Counted from the first letter of the stretch, positions 21,600 to 33,210 are shown. The stretch: 39,892 nt of DNA from Gnetum montanum (GCA_015680685.1 MNCI01007868.1:243822-283713); one strand, 5' to 3'. The notes: generated by a model not told the origin, from the letters alone. Translations and numbers: made by a program.

Positions 21600-22900
21600 T
21601 TGGTTTATTTACTTGTTGTGATAGCTCCACCTAAAAAAATGGCTATGCATGGTGATCTTTGTTTGCCTTTGACCTTAATAGGTCCCTATGGCAAGTTTAC
21701 AAGATGTTTGAATCAAGAATTGATAGACCTTGAATTATTCTCTCATAACACCATAGCATCCTTGGAAACATCCCTAGATTGGTTGGAACATTTGGTCCAA
21801 GCCTTGGACTTAAAGGCCAAGGATGTGACTGAGGACCCTTTCACTAAGATCCCCGTAACTACTGCTAGAGGTGAAATAGAAACCTTGAAGGTTAGCTCTT
21901 TATTACATCCACAGGTACACCAAGACATCTCAAAAGTTCTCCATGACAATGTTAAAGTGTTTGCATGGTCATATGATGACATGCCAGGCCTTGACCCACG
22001 GCTCATACAACACAACATCATCCTAGATCTGTGTGTCAAAGTAATCAAGCAAAAAGCTTGTAAAATCAAACCAGAGATTACACTAGCTATACATGATGAA
22101 ATCACCAAGCTTTATCAAGTTGGTTTCATCTCGGTGGTCGATTACTCGAAATGGGTATTGAACATCGTTGTAGTTTCTAAGAAAATAGGAGGTATACGAA
22201 TTTATATAGACTTTTGATACTTGAAAAAAGTAATGATTAAAGATGATTTACCATTGCCAAGTATAGATCAACTTATAGACACTACAACTGGTCATGCCTT
22301 GCTATCCTTCATGGATGGCTTTTCAGGCTATAACCAGATCTGTATAAACCCGAAGCATTAGTTGTCAACCACTTTCATGACCCCTTGGAGAACCTTCTGT
22401 TATACAATGATGTCCTGTGGACTCAAAAATACTAGAGCAACTTATCAACGAGCGATGACATATATTTTTAGTGACTACCTCTTTGAGAGATTGCACGATG
22501 ACGTGGATGACATAGCAGTCAAGTCTAAAGAAGCTATTGATCATTCCAACGATCTCAATATAGTCCTCCAATGTTATCATAGGCATGATCTATGCGTCAA
22601 CCCTAAGAAATGTGTTTTCAGAGTTAAAACTGGATGCATGCTAGGTTTCGTAGTATCGGAAACAGGAATACGAGTGGACCCCAATAAAGTGAGGGCCATC
22701 ATTAACTTAGCACTGCCTACAAACCTTAAAGAATTATGCAGGTTACAAGGTAGAGTGTAGTTTATCAGAAGGTTTATCGCAAGGTTGATAGACAAGATAC
22801 ACCTCATGCAACACCTACTTAAAAAGGGGGTCAACTTTGAGTGGACATATCAATGTCAACAAGCCTTTGGTAACCTAAAGAAAGAGCTTTTGCATCTCCC
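21600..22900 (+). pseudogene. pol: Reverse transcriptase of Element B (decayed)
   Basis: This RT would copy the element RNA into DNA. An open stretch at 21600-22217 holds the pre-RT linker and the start of RT (VFAWSYDDMPGLDPRLIQH, then KIKPEI, GFISVVDYSKWVLNIVVVSK). A TGA interrupts after RIYIDF (22215-22217). Next come LPLPSIDQLID, the catalytic-core block SFMDGFSGYNQI (about 22309-22344) and, after another stop, the active-site strand reading HDDVDDIAVKS (about 22495-22527), where the usual Y of YVDD is D. The connection region has NPKKCVFRVKTGCMLGFVVS. The frame runs on with stops to about 22900. Family by motif order: Ty3/Gypsy. Inactive. Confidence 0.88.
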
Positions 22901-23300
22901 AATTGTTTACCCACCATAGAGGGATAAGCCTTTCTACATCTACCTTGCCACTTCAGACACATTTATTGCTACATTGCTATGTCAAAAAAGAGATGACGAG
23001 TTTGAAATCTTGGTCTACCACTTAAGCCACACATTAATAGCTTATGACGTAAAGTACAATGAGGTAGAAAAATATTGTCTCTCCCTAGTATTTGCATTAA
23101 AAAAGTGGAGACATTACCTATTTCATAGCAAGGTTAACACCGTATGCAAGAGCAATGTACTTTAGGCTATCACAACCAACTTGTATGAGAGTAGTAGGAT
23201 AGCCCAATGGAAAGCTATAACGGCAAAATTTGATTTACATTATGTAGCTCAATCATCAACAAAGGGTCAAGAAATAGCCACATAGCTTACGACTTCACTT
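22901..23300 (+). pseudogene. Gypsy-type RNase H of Element B (decayed)
   Basis: Follows RT in the usual place and would degrade RNA in the RNA-DNA hybrid. Readable motifs are FYIYLATSDTFIATLLCQ (about 22930-22985), VEKYCLSLVFALKKWRHYL (about 23065-23120) and the primer-grip-like segment with RIAQWKAITAKFDLHYV (about 23198-23248). The first catalytic Asp is not evident in the degraded segment. At least two TAG stops interrupt it. Confidence 0.75.
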
Positions 23301-23379
23301 GTTAACGATCAAGCAATAATAGAACCTAAATTCCAGGATGAACACATCAGTAGCCTAAACTCTGTACCATCTGATTTCG

Positions 23380-23760
23380 AAGCAAGGTTACATTTTGATG
23401 GTGCTTCAACTACATGAGGAAGAAACACCACCATAATTATTAAATTTCCCTTCAAGGAAATTCGATCCTTTGCATATTTCTTTACGTTCCTTTGTATGAA
23501 CAATGTAGCTAAGTATGAAGGACTTCTTAGGGGCCTCTTAGCAGCCCAAGAGCTAAAGATCCAACATTTGGTAGTCTGGGGTGACTCGCAATTAGTTGTA
23601 AACCAGATCACTGAAGTCTATGCTTGTAAGTTTTTGCATTTGCAACCTTATTGCGATCTAGCTAAGAGTTTACTAAAATAATCTACAACGTTAGACATTC
23701 AACATGTTCCTTGCAACGAGAACACCGTAGTTGATGCTTTAGCCACGTTAGCATTGAATG
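23380..23760 (+). pseudogene. Second (archaeal-like) RNase H of Element B
   Basis: A second RNase H after the gypsy one is characteristic of the Tat lineage. Motifs in order: RLHFDGAST (first Asp, about 23386-23412), NNVAKYEGLLRGLLAAQEL (the usual Glu of the NNxAEYEA motif is Lys here), VVWGDSQLVVNQI (second Asp, about 23571-23610) and NTVVDALATLAL (third Asp, about 23722-23757). Stops: TGA after ST, TAA after SLLK. The pattern is clear, the enzyme dead. Confidence 0.82.
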
Positions 23761-23929
23761 TGCCACCGCACTTGTTTGAAACTTTACATGTCTTGATAAT
23801 AGAATGCACAAATCCTATTACTCAAGTAGCACATATCACATATGTCAGTGTGATAGATATCCAAGAATGGTATGTAAACATCAAAGAATACCTTCAACAT
23901 AGCGAACCCCCACACGGCTTGACATTTGC

Positions 23930-25102
23930 TCAAAAGGATGTAATACGAAAGTGAGCTCGACAATACGTCCTCATAGGAGATAACACCTTATGCAAACACT
24001 CCTTTGATGGGATATTACTAACTTGTGTTGGTGGGGAAGAAGCACAAAAAATTGTTAACGAAATCCATGAGGGACTATGTGGAGGACACATAGCCCCTAG
24101 GTCTATGATAGTAAACATCAGACGCCTAGGATACTGCTGGCCTTGCATCGAACAAGATTGCCTTGAAAAAGTTAGGACATGTGATATATGTCAATGCCAT
24201 GCAAATCTCATACATGTGTTACCTACCGAGTTACATCCTACATAGATTACATGACCATTCCAATGATGGGGACTAGACATCATAGGACCCATCACACCTA
24301 AGTCTTCCATAGGACATAGCTTCATTATCACTGCAACTAAATACCTCACAAAGTGGGTAGAAGCTATTCCCCTAAGAAAGACCACATCTCAATAGGTTTT
24401 CTACTTCATCTTGGATAACATAGTAACAAGGTTTGGTCTTCCCATGACTATTGTGATGGACAATGGGCCACAGTTTAGTATTGTGGAAACCAAAACCTTT
24501 TGAATAACCTTGACATCAAGTAATTGTTTTCATCCCCATATTACCCACAGGCCAATGGTTAGGTAGAGGCAAAAAATAAAATCATTATCAAATTTTTCAA
24601 AAGAATGCTTAGTAGCAGTAAAAGGCAATGGAATGAGCAAATCCTCTAGTGGGCTTATCGTATGACATGCCGGACAGCTACAGGTAAGACTCCATATAGT
24701 CTTGTCTATGGATTTGAAGCAGTGTTACCTCTTGAATTGCACGTTTCATCACTTCGGATGATCCTCTCAAACATTGTAGACAAGGCTCAAAACTATGATT
24801 TAAGATTCATCGATCTTAACTCTATAGAGGAGGAGCGTGCTTGAACACTTGATCGCATTGAATGGTACTAGGATAAACAACAACAAAAGTACCATTGAAA
24901 TTTACATCAACGATCGATCAAGAAGGGGGACCTAGTTCTCAAGGCTATTCGTGAACATGTAAACAAATTCTCAACCAACTAGGAAGGCCCTTTCGTAGTC
25001 ACACAAGCCTATGAGAATGGGGCCTTCAAACTAGTTGATATGGATGGCAACAAGTTCACAAATCTTGTCAACAATTTGTATCTCAAGCCATACTACGTTT
25101 AA
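23930..25102 (+). pseudogene. Integrase of Element B (decayed)
   Basis: Would join element cDNA to host DNA. The zinc-binding HHCC domain reads HEGLCGGH (about 24067-24090) and CDICQC (about 24181). The catalytic domain shows WGLDIIGPI (first Asp, about 24270) and VMDNGPQF (second Asp, about 24456). A frameshift near 24490-24520 follows; in the new frame come SPYYPQANG and VEAKNK, holding the catalytic Glu, then FKRMLSSSKRQWNEQIL and TGKTPYSLVYGFEAVLPLE. The C-terminal part contains KKGDLVLKAIREH and EGPFVVTQAYENGAFKL, and ends KPYYV then TAA at 25100-25102. No chromodomain is seen, consistent with the Tat lineage. Confidence 0.85.
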
Positions 25103-25134
25103 TGTAAAGGATCACATCAGGTATAGAGTAAGGT

Positions 25135-25560
25135 AATAAAATCGTCCACTATGACGTAAAACTGGCATAGATAGTTTGCTATGACTATAAACTAGCATAG
25201 CACATCCTGGGGATACGACGTAAAAATGGCACCCCCAACATGGTCCACTATGATCTTGAACTGGCCATCCATCGTTTGCTACGATGTAAAACTGGCAAAG
25301 AATGTTTTCTATGATATAAAATTGGCACAGATAGTCCGTTATGACTATAAACTAGCACAGCACATCCTGGGGCTACGACATAAAATTGGCACCTCCAGCA
25401 TGATCGACTATGACCTTAAATTGATCCTCCACCATCTGTTACAATGTTAAACTAGCATAGCGATCTTCTAGGACCTTAAACTAGCACATCACGGTCTGCT
25501 GGGACCTTACACCAACACATCTGATGGTCTACCAAGACCTTAAACTGGGTTTGCAGTGCA
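25135..25560. repeat. Repeat array 3 of Element B: GGTC-N6-GACC family after integrase
   Basis: About ten units 24-50 bp apart, e.g. 25143 (CGTC CACTAT GACG), 25242 (GGTC CACTAT GATC), 25333 (AGTC CGTTAT GACT), 25493 (GGTC TGCTGG GACC) and 25526 (GGTC TACCAA GACC), each followed by a TTAAACTGGCA-like tail. It starts only about 40 bp after the integrase stop. Some units keep pairing by changing both arms. Confidence 0.85.
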
Positions 25561-26946
25561 ACACCCTCCTAGCTCACATCCACGACCCTACGAACACACG
25601 AGCATGCACATTTTAAGATTTTTGGACAACACGGGGTGGGACACTACAGTTTCAAAATGTAATTCATGATGCTAAGGAAAAATCCTCTAGAACACATGAA
25701 ACGTCAGCATTCTTGGCATCTTGCTAACCTTCCAGAGATGTTGTTTGACATCATGCTAACTTTCTGGAGCTACTACTACCACATCCACTCATCCTAGTAG
25801 TAGCTCTTGTCGTCAACACCTGCTACTTGAGGCCCAGCACTATTGTGGCCCAGCCACAAGGTTGCCACCCTCTAGCCCTTGTCACTATCCAAGACCAAGA
25901 GGCGTTTAGCTGTTAGGTTCCTTACCTTGCAGTTGGACTGCATGATGTTTGCCTTGGACGAGGAATCCTAAGGACCTGCATCACTGCTACTCCTAGTCTC
26001 TTTCGTACCACCATTTCTAGCCTACCATGGCTGGGATCTATGCTGGCCTTCCTGCTTTAGACATCGCACACCTTAGCAACAATGCTCGCCACTCCAGCAG
26101 TGTCTAAAGAAAGTGGGACTTTACCCTCACATCACTTCATGATCATTTTTCTGGTTTTCTCTCTGTTGTGTTTGCAGGATACAAGCCAAGATGGCATTGT
26201 TCTGAGACACTACATTTTTCTGAAGTAATCACTTTGATTATCTTAGCTACTTGGGAGTGCACACCCTATTCTCCCTTTCAGCCAGTTTAACCTCTGTTCC
26301 TTATACTTGCAATTTTTCATATCTTTTTATAAGATTTTCCAATGCACATAAAGTCCCTTCACATGCCCAATCCTCATGTCCATGATCGGCATAATGCAAC
26401 TCACCCCATGGGAAGCATCTGTAGGAAAGTCAAAGCCCCACATGGATGAAGCACAACTCATCTTGGGGAGGAAATACATGTCCTGCTACAAAAAGTTGCT
26501 TACAAGTGAACGTGGACGTACAACAAAGAAAAGGCACAAAAATGCACAAAAAAAGCTCCAAAAAAAGAAGGGTTCCTAAAAAAATGGCACAGCAGCTGCT
26601 TTACACTCTCTTTGGCCACAAATTGACCATCTCTTTGCACTCTGGTGAGAGGTCAAAGGCTAACAAAGAAAGACACCCATGTGTGTTGATTCCCTCATAA
26701 GCACTTCGATGAGGGATCACACTACAACAACAGTTTCTCAAAGCATTGCATCTCATACTCATTTCTTCCCTGACATATTTCTTCAACTCCATCCCTTATC
26801 CCCTATCCTACATTACTCTCCCAACATTCTCACATGTAGCGAAGTGTATTCTAAGCAGACATTGAAGAACGATGTTGGTGTCTGGTTCTTCATGGTGTTT
26901 CGTATTCTTTGTCAACATCTCTTGGGCAGATCCTCCAGACATCAAC
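25561..26946 (+). other. 3' non-coding region of Element B
   Basis: About 1.4 kb without a meaningful frame. It includes an A-rich patch (26525-26595). Parts are C/T-rich on the plus strand. No host gene fragment is recognised. Confidence 0.5.
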
Positions 26947-26955
26947 AAAGAGGGG
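26947..26955 (+). other. Polypurine tract of Element B
   Basis: AAAGAGGGG followed by CCAT and then the TG of the 3' LTR. Purine composition and position fit the plus-strand primer of LTR retrotransposons. Confidence 0.7.
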
Positions 26956-27302
26956 CCATTGAAACACCATATATTTTGATATTCTCATGATTCATCAATC
27001 CTGGGATTTGGGTAAGGGTTCTCGCAAGCATGATGTCATGTTGGACCATGCAAACAATGCCCTCTGCGACACAGTCAATGTGGCACCTAGTCACAAGGCC
27101 AATTTTCATGAAAGAGGCATTGGGGGTAGACCGTACAGTCTAGAAAATTTTCTATCTCTTGGGCTGACTGGCTTGCTACACCCTCTAGCTTACCCAACTT
27201 GACACTTGACCTGGCTGACAGTCTACCTAGGGACCATGATAGGAGTTGCTGAATGTGCTCAAGATGAATGAAACAGTTTAACAAGTTTTCTAATTGCAAG
27301 AC

Positions 27303-28064
27303 CTACTACGCTACGCTACACTACATAGTGTAGTAGGCCTTGGGGGAGACTGATAACACCTAAAAGATGCAGATTCACAATAATTCATTCCTTCAGGATA
27401 TCTACCTCACTTCATCCTTGATGCATGAGTAACGTGACATAGCAAAAACATGACAAATTTTATCAGTGCATCGTCTTCACTTAAGTGGGATACACGATGA
27501 CAATACTCCTACTCAGATGGCTCTAGTGGAGTAAGCACATTTGCCTAAGCTCCAACCATTAGATAGGTTTGCTCTACTAACATGCCAGGACATGAATAAC
27601 ATCCTATGAAAAAATGTTTTCAAGATTGAGTCAAAATCCAAGCCAAGCTAGATGGTATGCTATGCTACACTATGCAACATAGCATAGTGTAGCGAGGATA
27701 GAACACAAGAAGGCCCCCTGCCAAGTGGTTTTAGTAAGAGGATTGCACTTGGTCATACTTTGGCCTTCAAGATTGACTATCTCACTTTTCCCTCAGGCTC
27801 CAAGAAAGGTTCTTGACAAAGCATTGCAAATTAAATAAGGGATTCACGTCACACTGGTTGCTATGCTGTGCTATGCTAAATAGCATAACACAGCGTAGCA
27901 AGGACACAAAGCACAAGGATGAACTCAGCAGGTCCTAAGACCTTTTAGCATAAAAGATAAGGTTACAATTGCTTACTTGGCTAGGCCTCAAATAGGTATT
28001 CCTAGCTTTCAAGCAGGACTTCTTTTAAGACTAGCGACTATGCTATGCTACGCTACGTAGCGTA
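27303..28064. repeat. Hairpin array in the U3 of the right LTR, Element B
   Basis: Inverted repeats at the sites matching the left LTR, except one: 27303-27337; 27664-27674 with 27683-27693 (GCTACACTATG against CATAGTGTAGC, perfect 11-bp stem); 27858-27902 (TTGCTATGCTGTG against CACAGCGTAGCAA); and 28049-28064 (TACGCTACGTAGCGTA, a perfect 16-bp palindrome). The site equivalent to 9766-9806 is empty (junction at 27487/27488). Confidence 0.8.
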
Positions 28065-28528
28065 ACATAGCGTAGTGTGCGGGATGTCTATGCTACGCCA
28101 ATACGCTAGGTAGCGTAAACATCATAACACCCGCGTGGAAGTCCTAAGGCACCTTCGGTTAGCTCTAGAGCTTGTTGCAATGGTTACTCTCATCTCGGCA
28201 TCTCTTCAATAAACAAAATCAGTAAGTTTGTCTTGTTTTGCACCCCCCTGACTGTCCTCAAAGTTGTCCCTATGCTTGACCCTGTTCGTAAGAGTAAGAA
28301 AGACGTAGTCCCAGAGCACAGGCTCCACTTTGCATTCACTGTTGGCATTTTTTTTGTAACAAACATGGCAGCTCACTAGACTTTGGCACATGCAGCTTGA
28401 ACGGTATGGTCACAACATAGAAAGTTTTACAACCAACATCACACAACATCATGGCATAATCACGTTTTTACTTTGTGGGACCCAGGACATGTGGCATCCA
28501 AACCACGTTTTCCTCCTACTCCTGGCTC

Positions 28529-28536
28529 TATAAATA
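28529..28536 (+). promoter_or_regulatory. TATA box of the 3' LTR, Element B
   Basis: CTATAAATA at the position equivalent to the left LTR box, in a block (TGGCTCTATAAAT) that is otherwise well conserved between the two LTRs. Confidence 0.7.
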
Positions 28537-29091
28537 CCTCAGTGAACAATGTTCAAGGGGTTGGCTTTTTTGCATGGTTGGCTTTTGGATCCATCATTCT
28601 TGTGGTTAGCTTCTAACATTTTTAGCGTGGTTGGCTTTTGAGCGTGTTTGACATTTTTGGCTTTTTGGTAATTAGTCTTGGTAGCAGTTCAGGGAGCTAT
28701 GACCATACTGCTTTGTTGTAAGCTATGCCTATCCATATTGCCCCTCTGTTGTGCATCTCCTTCGGTCAAGCAAAGATCAGATCCCCCGATCTTGGGGCAG
28801 TGCACTTTCTTACCCAAGCCTGTTTCATTCTCTATTTTCTATTATCATATCTTTCATTATTTTTTATCATTTTACATTTGTCCCTTACCATTTCAACTTG
28901 CATATAATGCCTCCAAAAAAAATGTTTACGAAAGGTTATTGTACACCGATTAAGTCCATATTTGATCAACTAGACTGTTCAAGGCACCCTATTTCCATTT
29001 ATCCTAGCACGACCCTCGCACAGATCCAGGGTTAGGTTGTACACCCGGTGACCTCTTGGTGTTCTAGCCATCGATGTTTTCAGTCACTACA

Positions 29092-29096
29092 GCTAC
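29092..29096. other. Right target-site duplication of Element B (GCTAC)
   Basis: Lies directly after the CA end of the right LTR; it pairs with ACTAC at 9286-9290 with one mismatch, as expected for an old insertion. Confidence 0.65.
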
Positions 29097-30700
29097 CACT
29101 TGCTAACTATTGGCCATCTGTTTCTTAATCCATAAGCAAGAGAGAGATAGAGAGAGAGAGAGAGATAGAGCACCGATCCCCTATTCCCATCCTTTGATGG
29201 GAAAGGGGAAGTCCATTCTTTGTTGTTGACACATATCTAATGTGCAACCATAGCTACCACCATTTACACCTATCATGCATTTGCCCTACATGTGTAGTAT
29301 GTCATTTAGAGCTACCACTGTTTATGCCTATCTACCACATGTAGCACATCTTTAGAGCTATCATCATTTGCGCTCGTCGACCATATGCATAGCTCGTATG
29401 TTAGTCACACATAATTGGGAGAGGGAGAGAGAGATCTATCCCACTGCCAACCACCACCAAAATTCATATGCTAGTTAGTGAATGCCATAGGCTTGCTACT
29501 ATTGCCTATAATGCTTGTTGATGCTACTTGAGATATTGGAAGAGGGAGGCCTAAATATCTATATGCTACTTGCCCTCATCCTGTGCTACTTACTACTAGA
29601 AAGAGAGAGAGTGCCCTCGATTTTCCTCCTCCATTCTCCACTTGGAATTAGATCAGTCATCCAGAAAATCCTCCTTTTCTTGGACTATTCTGGTTCTTTA
29701 TGGTTTGGCCTTTTTTGAGAGTTGTCAGTCCCCCTTAGACACAAAAAATTAAAACTAATTTTATAGCATCCACAAACACAAAATGGTAGGAAATGAAAAC
29801 ACCACTCTAGGATATGTTAGGGGGTACTAAATGTGCACATCTAAGGAATTACGCTTGCATTAATGACGGTTTGTTCAAATTGTAGTGACATGGGCTCCTA
29901 TTCTTTCTGCTCATGCCTGCTGTTTTTCAGCTTCCCACACTAGTTTTAAAATGGAGGGAACATGATCAATAAAATTTAAAATTGGAAGGTGTTTATAATG
30001 CATTATTTTAAATTGTTTAAAAAAAACCATGGTCAAAATTAAGTACATATGACTAGCTAGGAAAATCATTGCATCTTTTTCACCATTATTATAAGCCATG
30101 CCATGTGATTAGGCCCTCAAGTAACACTTAAGTATTATGATGACATATTTGAACATTTCCAAAAGAGGTGCTTGATGGCCACTTACTTTACATTAATTTA
30201 TGTATTAAGCCAAACCTGACTTTTGACATTAGTAGAATTATAGATGTTGACGATTTACAACATCATTGCTTTGTTTGACATGATATACTTCCATTCACTC
30301 CTAAAAAGTATGTGGTTTCAAATTTCCTGCATTATACACCATGAAGGAGTAAACACATCAATGTAACTTGTACCCAACATGTGTCAACCATTCTAAAACT
30401 GGTACCACTAATGTTCAACTTTGTTCTTTATCTCTCCCCTCCCAAATGATAAGCAGAATTTCATGTCACGATTTACCCTTTCTCTTTTTTTTTCAATTAT
30501 TCTATTTGAAACTATGACATCGTTTGAATTCAGTGAAAGATTTATAAACTTTGATATCATTCATAAAAGTGGAATATGATGGCATTTGATCTTTAATTTA
30601 TTGTTTTGAAATTACCTTATTATAAGTTGCTTTTGGAATGTGATTTACTAAGGTTTTTTGTAAATTCATTAGTTATACTGAAACTGAGCAAATCAAAATT
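29097..30700. other. Intergenic DNA with GA microsatellites and a loose tandem repeat
   Basis: (GA)n runs at about 29140-29168, 29418-29434 and 29601-29611. Three copies of a GCTACCACCATTTRC-type unit start at 29253, 29311 and 29357. No recognisable protein; only short, lineage-free frames. Confidence 0.5.
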
Positions 30701-31340
30701 TTTTAAAAAGAAGACACAAAGAACAAGGATAGTATTTTCAAGAAATACAATAGCTAAAAACATGAAATATTTCATTGAAAGCAATGCAGCATAAACCTAA
30801 ACATATACTATGGGCAGAAAAATATGGTTGGATGTGGAAGGAAATAAAATTTACTTGGAAGATATTATAGGTAAATGATGTAATCAGCTTGATTTCAAAG
30901 TTTTCAGTCTTACAACTAAAATTCCAATTAGATCTCACATCTTAATCAACAAGAGTAGTTTGAGTTCACATCAAGATGGTGTTGAGGTTTAAAATTTTGG
31001 TGCTAAACAAATAAGTCATGGCCCCATGCCTACCATGGATGATGTTGGCATCAACACTTAGCCCCCAAACAAGAAATTGCATTAAAGTGAAAGGAATAGA
31101 AAAACCATAGAAATTTCAAAAAGAGATGCAAAAGATAGAGGATTGAAGATATCTTAAAGCAAAAATAAATTAAAATTTGAAAGCAAACTATACTGATCTA
31201 AACATGATTAAAATAATCATATAATCAAGAGAGAACTAAATGTGGAACATCCTTGCCACACCATCTTATTTAATCAAGATCAAAGCATATATTTTTTATA
31301 AATCATAACTTTAACTATATATATATATATATAATTAAGA
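30701..31340. other. AT-rich DNA, no gene; inverted-repeat terminus-like motif
   Basis: At about 31030-31048 GATGTTGGCATCAACAC forms a short inverted repeat (TGTTG...CAACA) resembling the end of the Element A LTR; it could be the terminus of a solo LTR, but no partner was found. An (AT)n run lies at 31317-31333. Confidence 0.35.
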
Positions 31341-32870
31341 TTGTGTTGACGATCGTTTGGGACGCGACCGCCAACGAGTGTCCTCGAACAGGATTTAGGT
31401 GCTTGCTGGTCTCTGGCAACACCAAGGCCTAGATACCTCCAAATAGACTCAGTAGTTAATGTGAGTATGTGTGTGTGCTGTTGCGATGTGTGGTTGTGAA
31501 AATATGAAACGATTACGTTGTGTGTAAACTACAAATGACTTATCTTAAAGAGATTCAGCCAACTTTGCCAAGTACTGTGAGTTGTTGAGAGTTCCTATTT
31601 TGTTCAATTGCCTAGTCTACACGGTCCTTATAATACCTACTTGTAACAAATAAAATTTTGTAAAAACATTTGAGCACAACTCTACGAATCTACTTCTAAT
31701 TTTCCCCAGAGAATGAGATAGTTCCACAAGAAAACTAGAAATAGAGCGCGATTCAATGGAAATTAGAGATAAGAGAAAAAGAAAGAAAATTTGTGTAAAG
31801 ACCTCAAATATTTAAACAAGGTAAAATGATATGAGTAAACACTTCACAATAAAGCTATCCCAAATTCAATATCTATGAATTGTTTAAACTTCCAAGGCTC
31901 AAATAAGCAATTTTTTCAAGACAATCCTACTATGCTACTAAAAATTGCTGCGTAAACTATCACGTACGAGACTCCATTTCGACTAGATAATACAAGTCAA
32001 CAATTGCATTCAATAGAACCTTCAAAAGACTTGACAATTTCTAATTGAAATACCATGGAGATTCACTTTAAAGATAAAAAGAAGCTATTCTGGTCCCATC
32101 AAAATACCAAATATTTTCTGAACCCTCTTGACTATTGAATTGTTCAACGACATGACTACAAACAGAGGCTCTCTTACAACGATCTCAATTGCAGTTTTTA
32201 TACATTGCACAATAACCAAATCCACTACTAAAATGCTCTTAAGGCTTTCAAACACAAGCGCTTCTATGGCAAAATTTTAATAGAAATTTTTAGTTATGCA
32301 ACAAGCACAATAAGAGCAATCTAAAAATCCCAAAATTATTTCCCAAGGATAATACTATCTAAACTACTAGCTAAACAATTTAAACAAAATAAAAAACAAT
32401 AAGCATAACTCACAAGACTATGACAAAGAGGCTGAAATCTTTAGTTTAGCCAGTCATCTTACAAGCAATCTTTCACAATTTCTTCTTTACAATGCTCTTC
32501 TAAGACCCAAAGTGTGTCTCTAAGTGAGAGCTAGTAATCCTCCAAAGTGTGTTGTATTGTCCTCCCCTTGTGATCCTTTTTCTTCTTACCCCTGAAGCCT
32601 TTTCATAGGGTTCAAAGGTAGTTACATACTTTAAAATATCTTAGCTAACTTCTCTCCCAAGTAAGGAAGTTACAACTTACCCAACTAGTTAGGAGATATT
32701 TCTCACCAATTTAGTTGGGAAGTTATGTAGTTAGGAAGTTATATATAAAGTTAGGAGGAATTTATGCTAACATTGATATTTGTAAATATTACAAATATTT
32801 TATGGGTAATAACTTATACAATAATATTTGAAAAAAAAAATTCAAGACCTCAATATTATGAGAGCTTCAT
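31341..32870. other. Non-coding segment beginning with a GC-rich patch; possible element remnant
   Basis: 31340-31440 is GC-rich (CGATCGTTTGGGACGCGACC and onward) in an AT-rich setting. The rest, to about 32870, is AT-rich without frames. The minus strand at 32630-32760 has repeated AAGTTATGTAGTTAGGAAGTT-like words. It may be an LTR or leader of an element I could not identify. Confidence 0.3.
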
Positions 32871-32871
32871 T

Positions 32872-32943
32872 CACTTGGAATAATTAAATTAATGGTAAGT
32901 CTTTAGCCTGGCACTTGGAATAATTAAATTAATGGTAAGTCTT
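32872..32943. repeat. Direct duplication, 32 bp, 40-bp period
   Basis: The 32-bp block beginning CACTTGGAATAATTAAATTA is present at 32872-32903 and identically at 32912-32943, separated by TTAGCCTGG-like spacer. Confidence 0.95.
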
Positions 32944-33210
32944 CAACGATGGATAAAAATGCAACTCCAGCATCAGTTAAAATATCTCTTGCTCTACTGA
33001 TTCGGTTGTACACCTATGTTAGTGTACCTTCATGTCTCTGTTGCCGCATTCAGTGGATTGGTATGGTGATAACGAATGCGTCGGTGTTGGGCATTGCTGT
33101 TGTTTTGGGAAATTTCGGATTGCAGGTTCACCATTACAAAGTTTTCTCTAGAAGCAGTTAACGCAGCAACCAAAATGTATTCTCACGTGTTGCCGATGAA
33201 ATTCATAAAA

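Larger units (their letters stand above)
9291..29091 (+). mobile_element. Element B: complete but decayed Tat-like Ty3/Gypsy retrotransposon carrying an antisense gene
   Basis: Both LTRs begin TGAAACACCATA and end CA, and are flanked by ACTAC (left) and GCTAC (right), a 5-bp target duplication with one mismatch. Inside, in order, are a primer-binding site, gag, protease, repeat array 1, an antisense intron-containing gene, repeat array 2, RT, gypsy RNase H, archaeal-like RNase H, integrase, repeat array 3, a polypurine tract and the 3' LTR. Dual RNase H after RT is a feature of the plant Tat lineage. At 19.8 kb it is large for the superfamily. Stops and frameshifts throughout, plus clear LTR-LTR divergence, show an old, inactive copy. 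Confidence 0.92.
26960..29091 (+). repeat. 3' LTR of Element B (2132 bp)
   Basis: Starts TGAAACACCATA, ends GTCACTACA, and aligns over its full length with 9291-11459. Differences are mostly transitions plus small indels and rearranged hairpin patches. The end sequence matches the end of the Element A LTR. Confidence 0.93.

Noticed and set aside
26376-26700. Overlapping Lys-rich frames before the 3' LTR of Element B
   Set aside because: They come from an A-rich patch; no similarity to known accessory proteins.
30606-30938. Two short frames in AT-rich DNA
   Set aside because: Opposite-strand overlap and composition typical of chance frames; no motif.
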